A stretch of DNA of 64,000 bases from Cardinalis cardinalis (lineage: Eukaryota; Chordata; Aves; Passeriformes; Cardinalidae), in NCBI GenBank assembly GCA_014549065.1, contig JACDOX010000156.1, positions 1,610,538 through 1,674,537 on the forward strand, read 5' to 3'. Of this stretch, positions 1 through 10,787 are shown in pieces. Each line of letters opens with the position of its first letter. The first letter of the stretch is position 1. Position numbers and translations under genes: made by a program. Under the pieces are notes generated by a model. The model ran no database searches. It was given only the letters and a program-made list of their open reading frames with translations, and was not told the DNA's origin.

Positions 1-3000
1 ATTTGCTGAGCCTAATAGACAAAGAGTAATAATCAACAGAACTAATTCTAAGAAGTGCCAGGATCTTTGAACCATAGAAAGAATTGATGGACTTGACAAA
101 AAAGATATGAAACATTCCACACTCTGCTGTCATCTGTCCTTGCTTGCTCAGCTGTGAAGAACTGTGTATTCAGGCTGCTTTCTACAATATTGCCAATCAC
201 CTTTTTTGGACTCTGAAGTGATATTTTCTTATCAGCTCTCTAGTGGTTTCATTTGCATGCATTCTGTAACTATGCACAAGCAAAATCTATTACCTACTTT
301 ACCTATTTAAAAATAAGCACAGTGGTGAATAAAATCAATTTCATTTTTCTGACCCACTCCATTCTAATTGCTTAGGTCCACATCAGTGGAAACTGGAACT
401 GATGTTGTATGAGGGTTAGGGCAAATATCTGCTCATACCATATGAAAATGAGCTTCTAATGATATTTTCACTGTTGGTAAAAAGGAGATAAAAATATTAT
501 TTATAACAAGGCCTTATGTTGTGTACATATATGGTCCTTGAAATATTTTTGATTTTACTTTATTTCTTGTAAAAGAGAAATTCTATAATTTATTTAGAAA
601 ATACTACTGTAAACTGTAGTTTTATTGATGAATAAACGATTTTTTCCTGAAGACTATCACTGCTGTCATCGTGGTATTGATCTATACTGGATATAATTGT
701 TCTTGCACTTCTCTGCCTTTGTGAGACAGTCTTAAGAGGCCTCTCAAGATATGACAAACATAGCATCTGTCTTTACCAGCTCTATAATAAAAAGGGGAAT
801 CTTGAAATTAGAGCAGGAAAGCCAAAGGAACATACTCAATAGGTACTGCTTTATAAAACCGTTTCAGGTTTTTCAGTATGGGCAGTTATTTTAGGGTAAC
901 TACAGAAACTGTTTTGGTTCCTTAATTTCCCAAGTAACACGGAGATAATCACAAATGCCAATGATCATAAGTCCAAGATTTCTTGCTTCAATGCAGTGGT
1001 GTATTTAAAAATTTGCACAGATGTCACTTAGAAAGCTACTGAAATTATTGGTAATAACATGTCTTCTAGGAGTAAGCGTAGTAAACCTGCTAAATTGACA
1101 AAACCTGAACTTGGCATTTAAAGTCCTAGAATTATTCTTTGTACCTATATAGAATTTTTCTTTTAAGAATTTGGTGTGGTGGATTTTTTTGTTTTGGCTT
1201 GGTGGGGGATGGTGGGGTTTTTTTAAATTTTACTTTGATGTAATCCTCATAAGTAAGAAGAATAATTCCTTAATTATGCACAGTATAGAGAAATTTAAAG
1301 GGGTTTGGGTTTTTTACTTTCTAAGTATGCAGTGCCTAAGACTTCCTTTGCTTGGAGCCTGTATCTCATGATTACCACTTTTCTAGGCTTTAAAATTAGA
1401 CTGCTTAATCTCAGCAAGAAAATTATTCTGCAGCTCTGAGAAAAGTAAACTAATCTTCATGTCCTATGAGTAAAACATTTTGTACATCTCTGTCAAGTGT
1501 CTGTTCCTTTATACACAGTGTACAGGATATTTAGAATGTGTCTCTGTGCAAAGCAGATACTTGTCATTAGTCTCATTTGGGGAAAAACATTTAAGCACCT
1601 GATTAACCTTCATAAAGAACACACATGACAATTTTTCCCCAATTACCTAGTAACTATAGCATCTGAATCACTTGTTCTTAGGAAGAACCCAAAGGATTCA
1701 CAACTTAACTGCAACAATTCTGTCCAAAACCAGAATGTCTATACCAAACTATTCAGAGACTGAGACATCTTTTGTATACAATCCCTTTGTCATGGGCAAT
1801 TTAATTTAATATAACTCAACAGTATTTTCCCAAACCCTTCCACTAGACAATGATACAAGAGCAATCAGTAGCACACTCCCCCTGTTCTTCATAGAAGCCA
1901 TTTGCTGAAACATTTAATATTTGCTTTAAGTAAAAAAAATTATCAGCTCTTTCCAGACTGAATGTGTGGGGTATGACTCTGCAGGGCTTCTGCATCTGCA
2001 ACTCCTACACAAGTATTTTATACCAGTATAAAAAGGTACTGATACCAGTATTGTGATATGAACAACATTAATTGTTGTTCCTGTTGCTCCTAAGAGACAG
2101 GAATCAAGATGAAAAACATTAAGAAACTATTGTTAAAGTTGCTAATCCCTAATTAGAGTCCTTTAGAAGTTGTGTGACTGATCCTTGCTTGGTAGTAGCA
2201 TCTTGTAAAATTCACTGACTTGAACTTTACATTTGAATTAACTGTTGTTAAATTTATAAAAAGATTTGGTATGTGAAATTGCTCATACTAGAGAAAATAT
2301 TTAATCCACACAAATTCATTGATTTGTCATTAACCTAGAAACACAAGATGAACATTTCCTGCTGAGAGTTGTGTATGACTTGGATGACTAGAGAAAAATC
2401 ACTGTGAAACTAGTTGGATAATATAAAAAAAAATACCAGAGGTTCTTTACATAGGAGAGGCAAGCTATATAAATAAGCACCATCTTTAAATAGATTAAAT
2501 ACTACATAAAAGAACAGGCATTCTTCCTTTTTTCTAGCTGTTTTCCCCCTTTGTTACCAAGGTATGAAAAATCAGTTGTTTGTTTTACCAATGATTCTGT
2601 GGTCTGATAGAAGTTATTTTGTTCTTACAAGCCTTATCTCAGTCTGTAAACCATTATTCCTGCAGAAACATAAGTAGCTTCTCCCAGCAGGGCTAAGAAT
2701 GGGTTGTTCTTCAAGGAACTAAAGAGTAGCTTAAATCTGCTTGGTGTATTAAAACCTCCCCCACAAAATACAACAGAAACACAAACTGAGAAGAACTTTG
2801 GTAACAAAGAAACAGACAGGAGTCTGTTGAAAACAGACAAGAAGCTAGCTGAGTTAGGTAACAGTTTGATACAAACAGCTTTTATGTAAAACAGTCTTCA
2901 TAATTTCAGTTGAAATTTGCACAAGGGGCTTGTTTGAGCTTTTTTTCCCTTGTGTAGAGTAAAATAATTTTGGTTTATAGAAAAATATTATAAAATTACA

Positions 3001-3047
3001 GATCTTGGTGAGAAACTTGATAACTAATTCCCTAATGCGGTGGAAGA
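1..3047. other. Non-coding DNA upstream of FXN
   Basis: AT-rich sequence with no exon that I can recognise. An AATAAA hexamer at 631-636 is followed by T-rich and GT-containing sequence, so the first 660 bases could be the 3' end of an upstream + strand gene. In mammals the neighbour on this side is PIP5K1B, but no coding sequence here confirms that. A short G/T-rich low-complexity run lies at about 1171-1227. The short open frames on both strands have no recognisable similarity and look like chance. Confidence 0.6.
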
Positions 3048-3160
3048 TCACAGAATCAATAGAACAGTTTGGATTGGAAGGGACCTTTCAAGGTCACCTA
3101 GTCCAACCCCTCTGCCATGAGCAGGGACATCTTCAACTAGATCAGGTGGCTCAGAGCAAC
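3048..3160 (-). mobile_element. CR1 LINE 3' fragment
   Basis: The stretch contains TTGGAAGGGACCT and AGTCCAACCCCTCTGCCATG, the reverse complement of the familiar CR1 3' end (AGGTCCCTTCCAACC). The element is therefore inserted on the minus strand. Only about 110 bases of the 3' region remain, as in most 5'-truncated avian CR1 copies. It lies about 550 bases upstream of the FXN CpG island. Confidence 0.85.
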
Positions 3161-3599
3161 TAGCTGCTTACTTTAATTAAGAGTTTTTGAAATATAAAAA
3201 TGCATCACACAGTAACCAGCGGTAGGCTTCTGAAGCTTTTGGTGCTGTCCAGTGAAGGCTCTGAAGTGAAAGTTGTCAGTGCTCCCACAGAAACTGTGCG
3301 GGTTTTTGAAGAAACCTTTTTATAGAAATTATTTCTTACCTCTCATCTATTTGGCAAACCTAGTTTATGTCTTTCAGTTTAAGTAACAATACGACATGTC
3401 TGGCTGAGACTCTACATCTTCACATACTGCTGATAGTATGTCATCATCAGCATTTATGTAACTTAGTGGAAAATGTCAGGTGTGATAAATTATGTGCTTT
3501 ATTTTCCCTTCAGTGGCTCAGCTATACATTTTACCTGCAGGAGGTAGATCAGAATACTTCCTGTCACAGAAAATAGTCCTCGAACGGGTCCTTGAGTGA

Positions 3600-4830
3600 A
3601 TGCCTGGTGCGTAGTGTGGCTTCTAATTGCTATTTTTCCCCAGGCGCCAGCTCCTTGTAAATCTCCCCAGCGCAGCCGCTCTGCAGGGGCAGATGCCTGC
3701 AAACATTGCCCAGAGCGCTCACTGCCTTCTCTGAGAGCAGCGGCGAGCTGAGGCCGTTCAGCGGGAACAGGCTGCTCCTTGTCTCTGTGACACGTCGGGG
3801 TCCAGATCTCGCCGAGGGGAGCCTGAGCAGCACACCGGGCCCAGCACCCGTTTCCTAGGGACAGCCGTGCCAGGCCGTGCTAGACACGGGGGTAAGACAC
3901 CGGGATAAGGCTGGCGGGGAAACCCCCGCCGCCTCGAAAGCGTCGCCGGGCGGACAGACCATGCTTCGATACACCTGTGCTGTCTCGGTAGCAAAGCACT
4001 TGGATTTGATTTATCCTGGCGCTGCTGAGGCTGGAGTCAGCAGTGGCTGGGAGGAAGGCAAAACTCGCACACTCCGCTCGGCTCTGCCGCTCGGCCGAAC
4101 AACCCCTCAGGGCCCGGCCCTGCTGCTCCCCTCGCGCCGCCGCGGGGGGGCGGTGGCGGGCGCAGGCCCGGCCCGGCCCGGCCCCGCCCCGCCNNNNNNN
4201 NNNNNNNNNNNNNNNNNNNNNNNNNNNNNNNNNNNNNNNNNNNNNNNNNNNNNNNNNNNNNNNNNNNNNNNNNNNNNNNNNNNNNNNNNNNNNNNNNNNN
4301 NNNNNNNNNNNNNNNNNNNNNNNNNNNNNNNNNNNNNNNNNNNNNNNNNNNNNNNNNNNNNNNNNNNNNNNNNNNNNNNNNNNNNNNNNNNNNNNNNNNN
4401 NNNNNNNNNNNNNNNNNNNNNNNNNNNNNNNNNCAGGAAGGGAAGGGCGACAGGCGACCGCCGGCTCTGGGCAGGTCTGTGTCAGCCCGCGGCAGCCAGG
4501 CCGGCGCCGCCGCCGAGCCTCCTCGCAGGCCGGCCGGCAGCGGGACGCGTCCTCTCCTGCCCACTCTCCCGCCTGCCTTCTGCTTTCTCGGTCTCTCTGT
4601 GCCTCGGGAGCTGGCGCAGGCCGGAGCTGGTGCACTCGTCTGCTGCCCCTCTCCAGGCGCAGAAGGCGGTGCTGGCCGTCCTCAGCCGGGTGTGGTACGC
4701 GGAGGCAGGTGCCGGCTGTGTGCCGGCACCGCTGTTGGCAGCCTCCAGTCACAAACCGAATATAGGAGCACACGGGTGGAATTAATGCCTCTCAGCCTGG
4801 ACGGAGCTTGAACGTGCTCGCGGTCTTGTA
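3600..4830 (+). promoter_or_regulatory. FXN: CpG island and presumed promoter of FXN, probably containing exon 1
   Basis: GC- and CpG-rich DNA stands out from AT-rich flanks and contains repeated GGCCCGG and CCCCGCCCC (Sp1-like) runs. It is the only CpG island upstream of FXN exon 2 in the window, so it is inferred to be the FXN promoter. FXN exon 1 should encode the mitochondrial targeting peptide and end in phase 0, because exon 2 starts in phase 0. Downstream of the gap, CAG|GTCTGT at 4474/4475 is one phase-0 donor candidate, preceded by an arginine-containing open frame, and CAG|GTGCCG near 4707 is another. I could not choose between them, and no ATG of convincing context is visible. Exon 1 may lie partly or wholly in the gap. 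The long open frames crossing this island on both strands are GC-driven artefacts that also read through the Ns. Confidence 0.7.
4194..4433. other. Assembly gap (240 N)
   Basis: A run of 240 Ns inside the FXN CpG island, flanked on the left by GC-rich GGCCC/CCGCC repeats. Such sequence commonly drops out of short-read assemblies. The gap probably removes part of the FXN promoter or exon 1. The length may be a placeholder rather than a measured size. Confidence 0.98.
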
Positions 4831-5797
4831 GGTTTTGATTGTGAGCGTGTATAAAATGCTTTAGGGTAAGGAGTGCAGTAAAACATATAGGCAGTGTGGT
4901 GTATTTTGTCGGCTTGTATCGTTGTGTCGCCTTTCTGTCCTTTCTGCCTGTGTCGTGGTTTTGGACTACCAGGCAGCTCATTGCTAATACATGCGGATAG
5001 GTGGTACGCCACAGGGAGAGAGATCGGCCTTTTTGCTCTTCCGTCCTTGAAGAGAGGCTGACATAGCTCCTTTGCAAGTGTCACTTGCTTTTCAACTCCG
5101 TCTGAAGTTTTCAGGACCTTGCATGAGTAAGCAGAAAGTAATCATGAGTGCTGTTCTACCATTAAACCAAATGGTCAGCGCCAGTTAGGAAGAAAATGCA
5201 AATCATGCCATCTTCCTTTCCTGCTGGATAGGATAAGTACTTCTGCTACTGTGTCTGGCCTGGGAATACAGCTTTTCCATAATTTGGAAATCTGGAATCT
5301 GAAATGGTTTTGGCTCTTTGTACATAAGGAGAATCCAAGGTTTGTGTTTGTTTCAGCTTAATACGTTCCTGACTTCCAGCAGAGGGACACATGTTGTTGG
5401 TAGTGCAGCATTGCAGTAGTGAATACTTAGGAAAATCTGAGCCTAAGCTATTTAATAGACCGAAGTTGCTCAGTAATTCTGTGGTAGAGCAATAGAAAAG
5501 TTAGAATAGTTCTCTTTTCCTAGTTCATTTGTCTATGAATGAGAGGGTGTGGGGCTTTGTTCTATTAGCTTGCATAATGAAGACAGGGATAATTATCATG
5601 CTTCAATTATGCCTCAATTATCTGAAGACTAAAGCTGCGTAATTCCTTCCATATTAGCCCTGCAATATAGAATATGAACATTTTACTTGGGATGGAAAGG
5701 ACTTAAAGGAGTTGTTTAATTTATATGATAAATACGTAGTTTGTAATTCATTACATTTTAACTTTAATTCCATTTTGTTTCTGCTTACTTTAAACAG

Positions 5798-5880
5798 CAA
5801 TTACAATATTATTCAGATGTGAAGAGCAGGAGTGCTTGGTTCATGAATTTGAGAAATGCAGGAACTCTGAGTGACACAAG
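5798..5880 (+). CDS. FXN: FXN exon 2 (frataxin, end of the transit region and start of the mature protein)
   Basis: The exon is bounded by a pyrimidine-rich acceptor ending TTTAAACAG and a donor AAG|GTAAAA. It reads in phase 0 as QLQYYSDVKSRSAWF followed by MNLRNAGTLSDT, and its last two bases join the first base of exon 3 to make a serine codon. The MNLR-x-x-GTL block matches vertebrate frataxin, where the human protein has MNLRKSGTL. The exon is 83 bases, 15 fewer (five codons) than the human exon of 98 as I recall it, with the same phases at both ends. Human frataxin is finally cut by the mitochondrial processing peptidase between K80 and S81, and the equivalent pair here is N-A. The 5' half is poorly conserved, as expected of a removed presequence. 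Assignment rests on the motif, the exact phase match to exon 3 and position. Confidence 0.87.
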
Positions 5881-7224
5881 GTAAAAATACATTTTGAGAT
5901 AGTCATATGAAAATATTGGTTATGTATTTTAGAATAACTCATATACGTACTAACTACCAAACTGACGTAATGTTGATGTGATGTAAAGGACAACTACAGT
6001 TTCAGCTAAAAGCATTTTGTGTGTATTTGCGAAGTCACTTAGCAAATACACAAATTACAAAATTGTGTACCTAAACACAGGTGTCTAGCACCATTTCACA
6101 TGTGCCAGGGGATGAGAAATTTCTGCTTGTTCTGAGAGAACATGACACAGCATCTGTTGGAGACTTCTCTCCTTCTGATGCAGCAGTTGGAGACACAGTA
6201 AATGATTATACAGATGTCTGAAATGGCTCTTGCCTTTAAGTGCCTAAAGTGGACCCTGAACCTGTACATGAATCCTGCCCGATCCAAAGGCTTTCTGTTC
6301 CCCATGCTCCAAAGCATTTTTTGGTGTCCTTCACATAAGTGATATAGAGCATATTTCAGTAAATAGATAAGAAACTTCTCTAAAAGTTTCTATTACCAAC
6401 TGATATGTATTCGGCCCATAGTAGCTATTTCATTGCCATAAGCATTAGCAAAAATTGAGATTATTTTCCTGAAGTGTTTGCTGGCAGGGAGACCTCTTTA
6501 CACACTCAGCTGAAAGCTGACACTGATAGAGATGGAACAGCTTATGTGATTTTAATTACATTTGGTTAATTAAACTGTTCTACTCTTGGTTCCACTAAAG
6601 AGTAAAGAGAATTGGTCTCACAGGTGCTTTAAGCCTTACGTAATGGCCACAAGGGTGCTTTGAGACTCTCTGGAGTAGTCTGTAATTCATAAGTGTTAGT
6701 TCATAAGCACAGTTTAAATAACATCTAATTACCAGGTTGCATGGATAATTCCAGTTGAGAAGGCAAATGAAATGCATAAACATGACATGTGATACTGACA
6801 TTTCTAAACTGTGTATAGCTACAGCAAGTTTTGTAGAGTCAAATTACATATATTTCTAAATGGGAGATGCTTTTGTCTCTATTTGTAGAGTTCAAAACTT
6901 ACACAAAGTCCTATTATGAAAATTCCTTACTTTGAAATCTGATGCTGTTTACTAAATGGGGTTAGTATTTCTAAGGAAGTAAGTACCTTTTCCTCAGTTA
7001 AGAGATCTCTAATACCTACTTAATTTCAAAATTTCACCTCCATTTATAAGGTGGATTGTCAGTTACATCACCTTAAGAAAAATGGCTACTTGTTTTATAA
7101 GATCATTTCATCAGTTACAGTTACAGTTTCATCCAAAGTTGTGGTCTTGGTATGTTTTTATTATAGGGAAAATGCTGTCTTCCATGCTTTTCCTCCTAAT
7201 TGTGAACTTCTATGTCATTTGTAG

Positions 7225-7345
7225 CTCTTTAGATGAGACAACCTATGAGAAACTGGCTGAAGAAACACTGGACTCCTTAGCAGATTTCTTTGAGGACTTG
7301 GCAGATAAACCTTTTACCCCAGAAGATTATGATGTCTCTCTAGGG
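7225..7345 (+). CDS. FXN: FXN exon 3 (frataxin fold, acidic helix 1)
   Basis: Reads SLDETTYEKLAEETLDSL and then ADFFEDLADKPFTPEDYDVSLG, nearly identical to human frataxin residues 89-128. This segment forms the first helix and strand 1 of the frataxin alpha-beta sandwich. Its run of Asp and Glu residues is the acidic ridge implicated in iron binding and in contacts with the NFS1-ISD11-ISCU complex. The exon is 121 bases, the same as the human exon. The acceptor is CATTTGTAG and the donor GGG|GTATGT. The protein acts in the mitochondrial matrix, where it stimulates cysteine desulfurase sulfur transfer during iron-sulfur cluster assembly. An open frame continues about 70 bases into the intron past the donor, but it has no frataxin similarity. 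Intron 2 (5881-7224) and intron 3 (7346-10689) hold nothing else that I can identify. Confidence 0.97.
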
Positions 7346-10300
7346 GTATGTTTTAAACATTATATTACCACTGTAATTATTGTAGGGGTTTTTTTCCTAT
7401 TATTTGAAGGAGAATTTTAAATTGGTCACCTTAGTGCTGACACTGAAAATACAATGACTTTTTACAAATGTATTGTATACTGACTGGAGCAACAATTCTG
7501 GTGAGAAGTAACACATACCATTGCATGATTTAGGGATTAAAAACTTTTCATATTTAGAGAAAGACATAATACAGAATAATAAATGAGCACAGTGGAGATG
7601 GAAACTCTTTTCTAATTTCACATTGATCTATAAATTTTCCTAAACAGGCACAGTCAGTTCCCTCTGGTGTACTATGTGGCATAGTACATCATATGTAACT
7701 GTTAAAGCAGTTTCTTTGGTTGCCCTGAATGCAGACAAGCAGCATTTGTATTGACCAGGTAGTGTATGTTTGTCCTGGCTTTAATGATGACAGCCTGTGG
7801 TGGAGAGAAGCAACAGGAGGGTGCAGTGTTTGCATAGGTTGTTGCGGAAGTGAGACCAGAGTGTCCATAGGGAAGAGGCCACTGTCACAGGAGACATTGC
7901 ATGGCTGGAGCCTTCAGTAGTCAGTTACTCAAATACAGGAGTGACAGACTCAGAACAAAAATGTCTGTGTTACTTGTATAGGAAATTTATTAGTTTTTAA
8001 ATAAATTCAGTTCCTGAAGTGATCTGTGTGTTACAGCCCTCAACATGACTTGTAGAAGAGTGCCGTTTCTCCCTACAGTACTGTCTGCTACACAGGTTTT
8101 TCAATACTACAGTTTTTTGAGGTCACATAACTATTGCTCCCTCTTCATGTCTTAACCACAATGAGATTGCTTTGTACTGGCACTGTCAGTTAAGATTTTG
8201 TGTTTCAGAATGTTGAATCTGATGATTTGGGTTTCACTGTGCAAAATACAAAACCAAAACAAAAGCCTGTAGTTTTTTGACTTCCTTGTGTAGCTTTGTC
8301 ATCATAATTTTCATTCTGTATTTCTGATAGCTAGGATATAAAATAACATATTGCCAGTAGCTTTCTGTTTAGCAAATAGTACTTGTTGCTTTAATTAAGT
8401 ATATAGATAATATTACAGCTAATTGCTTTTCTGATAAAAAGCATTTTAAAACATTATTCTTCAGTATGTTTTAGGAGATCAATATACCTATTAGCCTGAT
8501 GTAACTGTCCTAGAACAAAAATAAGCAATAGTTGAAATTTACCTTTTTAGTATTCCTAAACACTTCATTATGCTAAGCTGATGAGTCATGTCATAATTTT
8601 TTTCTCCATCTCCTGTATGGTGGATTATGTTTGACATTGACTTGCGAAGCTCAAGAGCTAATACTTTTACATCTTAATTTTTACCAGTGGTCCTTTACTA
8701 TATGGACAGGATGATGACAATTAATAATATGCTGTCATTTCTGTTGAAAGGAGAAGGTTAAATAGTCCAGGTTTTAATTCTAAACAAGCAGGGTCAGTGC
8801 TGCAAGAAACCACAAGGTGGCGAATGTGATAAAGGTCTGCTGTGCCTGTTGTAAATGTGAGTGCTTTGAGCAATTTATATCTTCGTGTTCAGTAAAAAAA
8901 AAAAAGAATCTCTTTAGAAGAATACTGTTGTTACCAGGAAGTAGCAAACATTCATCCATTAGTACAAAACACATACTGCAGTATTTCTTAAAATATAGTA
9001 AAAGTATCTTGCAATTTAAATTCTTAAAAAAATTCAAGTCATATTTTCTAGTATTTCAGAGGTACTGTAAAATGTATGAGAAAATGTTTTCAACACATCA
9101 GTAGAGGTTAACCTCTATTTACCTTGCAAGGATAGAGCAACAATACTTTCTAGCAGCTGACACACGGTATAAATAATAGTATAATTTTTCATTAACTCTT
9201 TGAAAACCTATTTACTTACAGTTTGTCTGTAGAAACATGTAGCATGCTGAATACTTAGTATTGCATTACAAAACCTCATAGAAGAATGCTATATACAGAA
9301 CCTGTATATCATTATGCTGGCCTAATCCTCCATCCTGTTCTTATTCTGCTGTATCTCTACAATTCTAAGACCATGAGATATGGAAAACTTGAAATTCTGA
9401 CAACCAGAGAAGTAGCTTGTTCTTGCCCTTCTGTGCACTGTACTAATGTCCAATAGAAATAACTGGCAGGACAAACCTGCTGGGACTTGTAACCAGGAGA
9501 CACTTTTATTTTTAATGCTTTTATCACAGATATATATATTCTGTGCCTTAAGCACAGAAACAGCAGGGAAACTAAGGTAAAAAATCGGATCCTGAGACTA
9601 TTATTTTAAGCCTAGTGCTACTTGAGATATGTTCCTCTGAGTTACTTTGTAAGGGAAGGAAGCTTTGAGTTGCTGCTTGTGCTACAGAGTATGTTGGCAG
9701 GCAGTAGATACTCATGCCCGAAAGTATTTTTCCCCATAGTGAGTGTTTATACATAGCAAATAGCCCGGGCAATGATATGTACCTCTAGTAGTATCTTCTG
9801 ACTAAAGCATGAAAGGTATGATACCCTTAAAGAAGCTTTGTTTTGCCACAGGGCTTGAAGTATTTGAGATACTGTGAACAAAATAAATTATTATCTGAAT
9901 CATCACATTGCAATGTGTAGAAATATTTCCCTTTTTAATTAGTATCATTCAGATCACCTTTAGATCAACTCCAGTCCAAATATTGTTGTTTTTTCACTCT
10001 TAAAGTCAGAACAGAAAATATTTTTGTCAGTTACTAGAAACATGAATTATGTTGTCAGTAAGAAATATGAGCAAGAAAGAGAAAATAAATCTTCACCAGG
10101 ATAATGGTCTAAAGGTGGCATAACCACAGCAAAACCAGACTCAAAGAAAACCAGAATCATGGGATTTAGAACTGGAAGATTTTTTCAGGAATGAATCAGA
10201 ATTATCAAGAAAAATATGTGTTTGTTCCCTGTTAAACTGTTACCATTACTGAAGAAAAGTAAGGTAGAATTGCATGGCTCAGAAATCTGGCAATGACACA

Positions 10301-10689
10301 TAAAGCTTCTTGACTTTGAACTACACCAGTTCTGCATTGTTCATTAATATAAAAAAGTTGTTTTATAATGATGTTTTAATCATTGCAAAATGAATTGCAA
10401 TGGTCTGGTCTTTTCAGGATGCCAGGTCCAAGCTCAAGAATATTATTTAAGTAGTAACATTGTGAATGGTACAAACACACTAAAATGAAACTCTGACCAG
10501 AAGGTCTAAAGTCTAGATCAGACTCAAAGATATGCTAGGTTTAATGATCATTCTCCTTAGCTATTATTGTTTGGGAGATGGTTGAGAATCTGATGCAGGT
10601 ATATAAGTTTCTGCCAGTGCAGGTGAAGTAATTGTCATCAAAGTAACGGGATACAAATTTTTTATTTCTTACTTTCTTTGTCTTTTAAG

Positions 10690-10787
10690 AGTGGAGTACT
10701 AACAATTAAATTGGGTGGAGACATGGGAACATACGTAATCAATAAGCAAACACCAAACCGGCAGATTTGGCTCTCCTCACCCACTAG
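10690..10787 (+). CDS. FXN: FXN exon 4 (frataxin beta-sheet core)
   Basis: Begins AGT GGA after the acceptor TTTTAAG and ends ACT AG at the donor AG|GTAAGT. It encodes SGVLTIKLGGDMGTYVI and NKQTPNRQIWLSSPT. The 98-base length equals the human exon. This is the central beta-sheet surface of frataxin. The residues corresponding to human N146, Q148, Q153 and W155, which are important for folding and for ISCU interaction, are all present. Changes from human are conservative (V to I, L to M, K to R). The final two bases complete a serine codon with exon 5. Nothing suggests a pseudogene: the frame is intact and both splice sites are canonical. Confidence 0.98.

Noticed and set aside
3877..4811. Long open frames on both strands across the FXN CpG island
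   Set aside because: They read through 240 Ns, overlap on both strands and in several frames, and are Arg/Ala/Pro-rich from base composition.
4830..5797. Search for a GAA repeat in FXN intron 1, as in the human disease locus
   Set aside because: No GAA or TTC run beyond a few units is visible. The human repeat arose in a primate Alu, which birds lack.
10143..10200. Possible very old CR1 remnant (AGAATCATGGGATTTAGAACTGGAAG)
   Set aside because: Too short and too diverged from the CR1 3' end to support.
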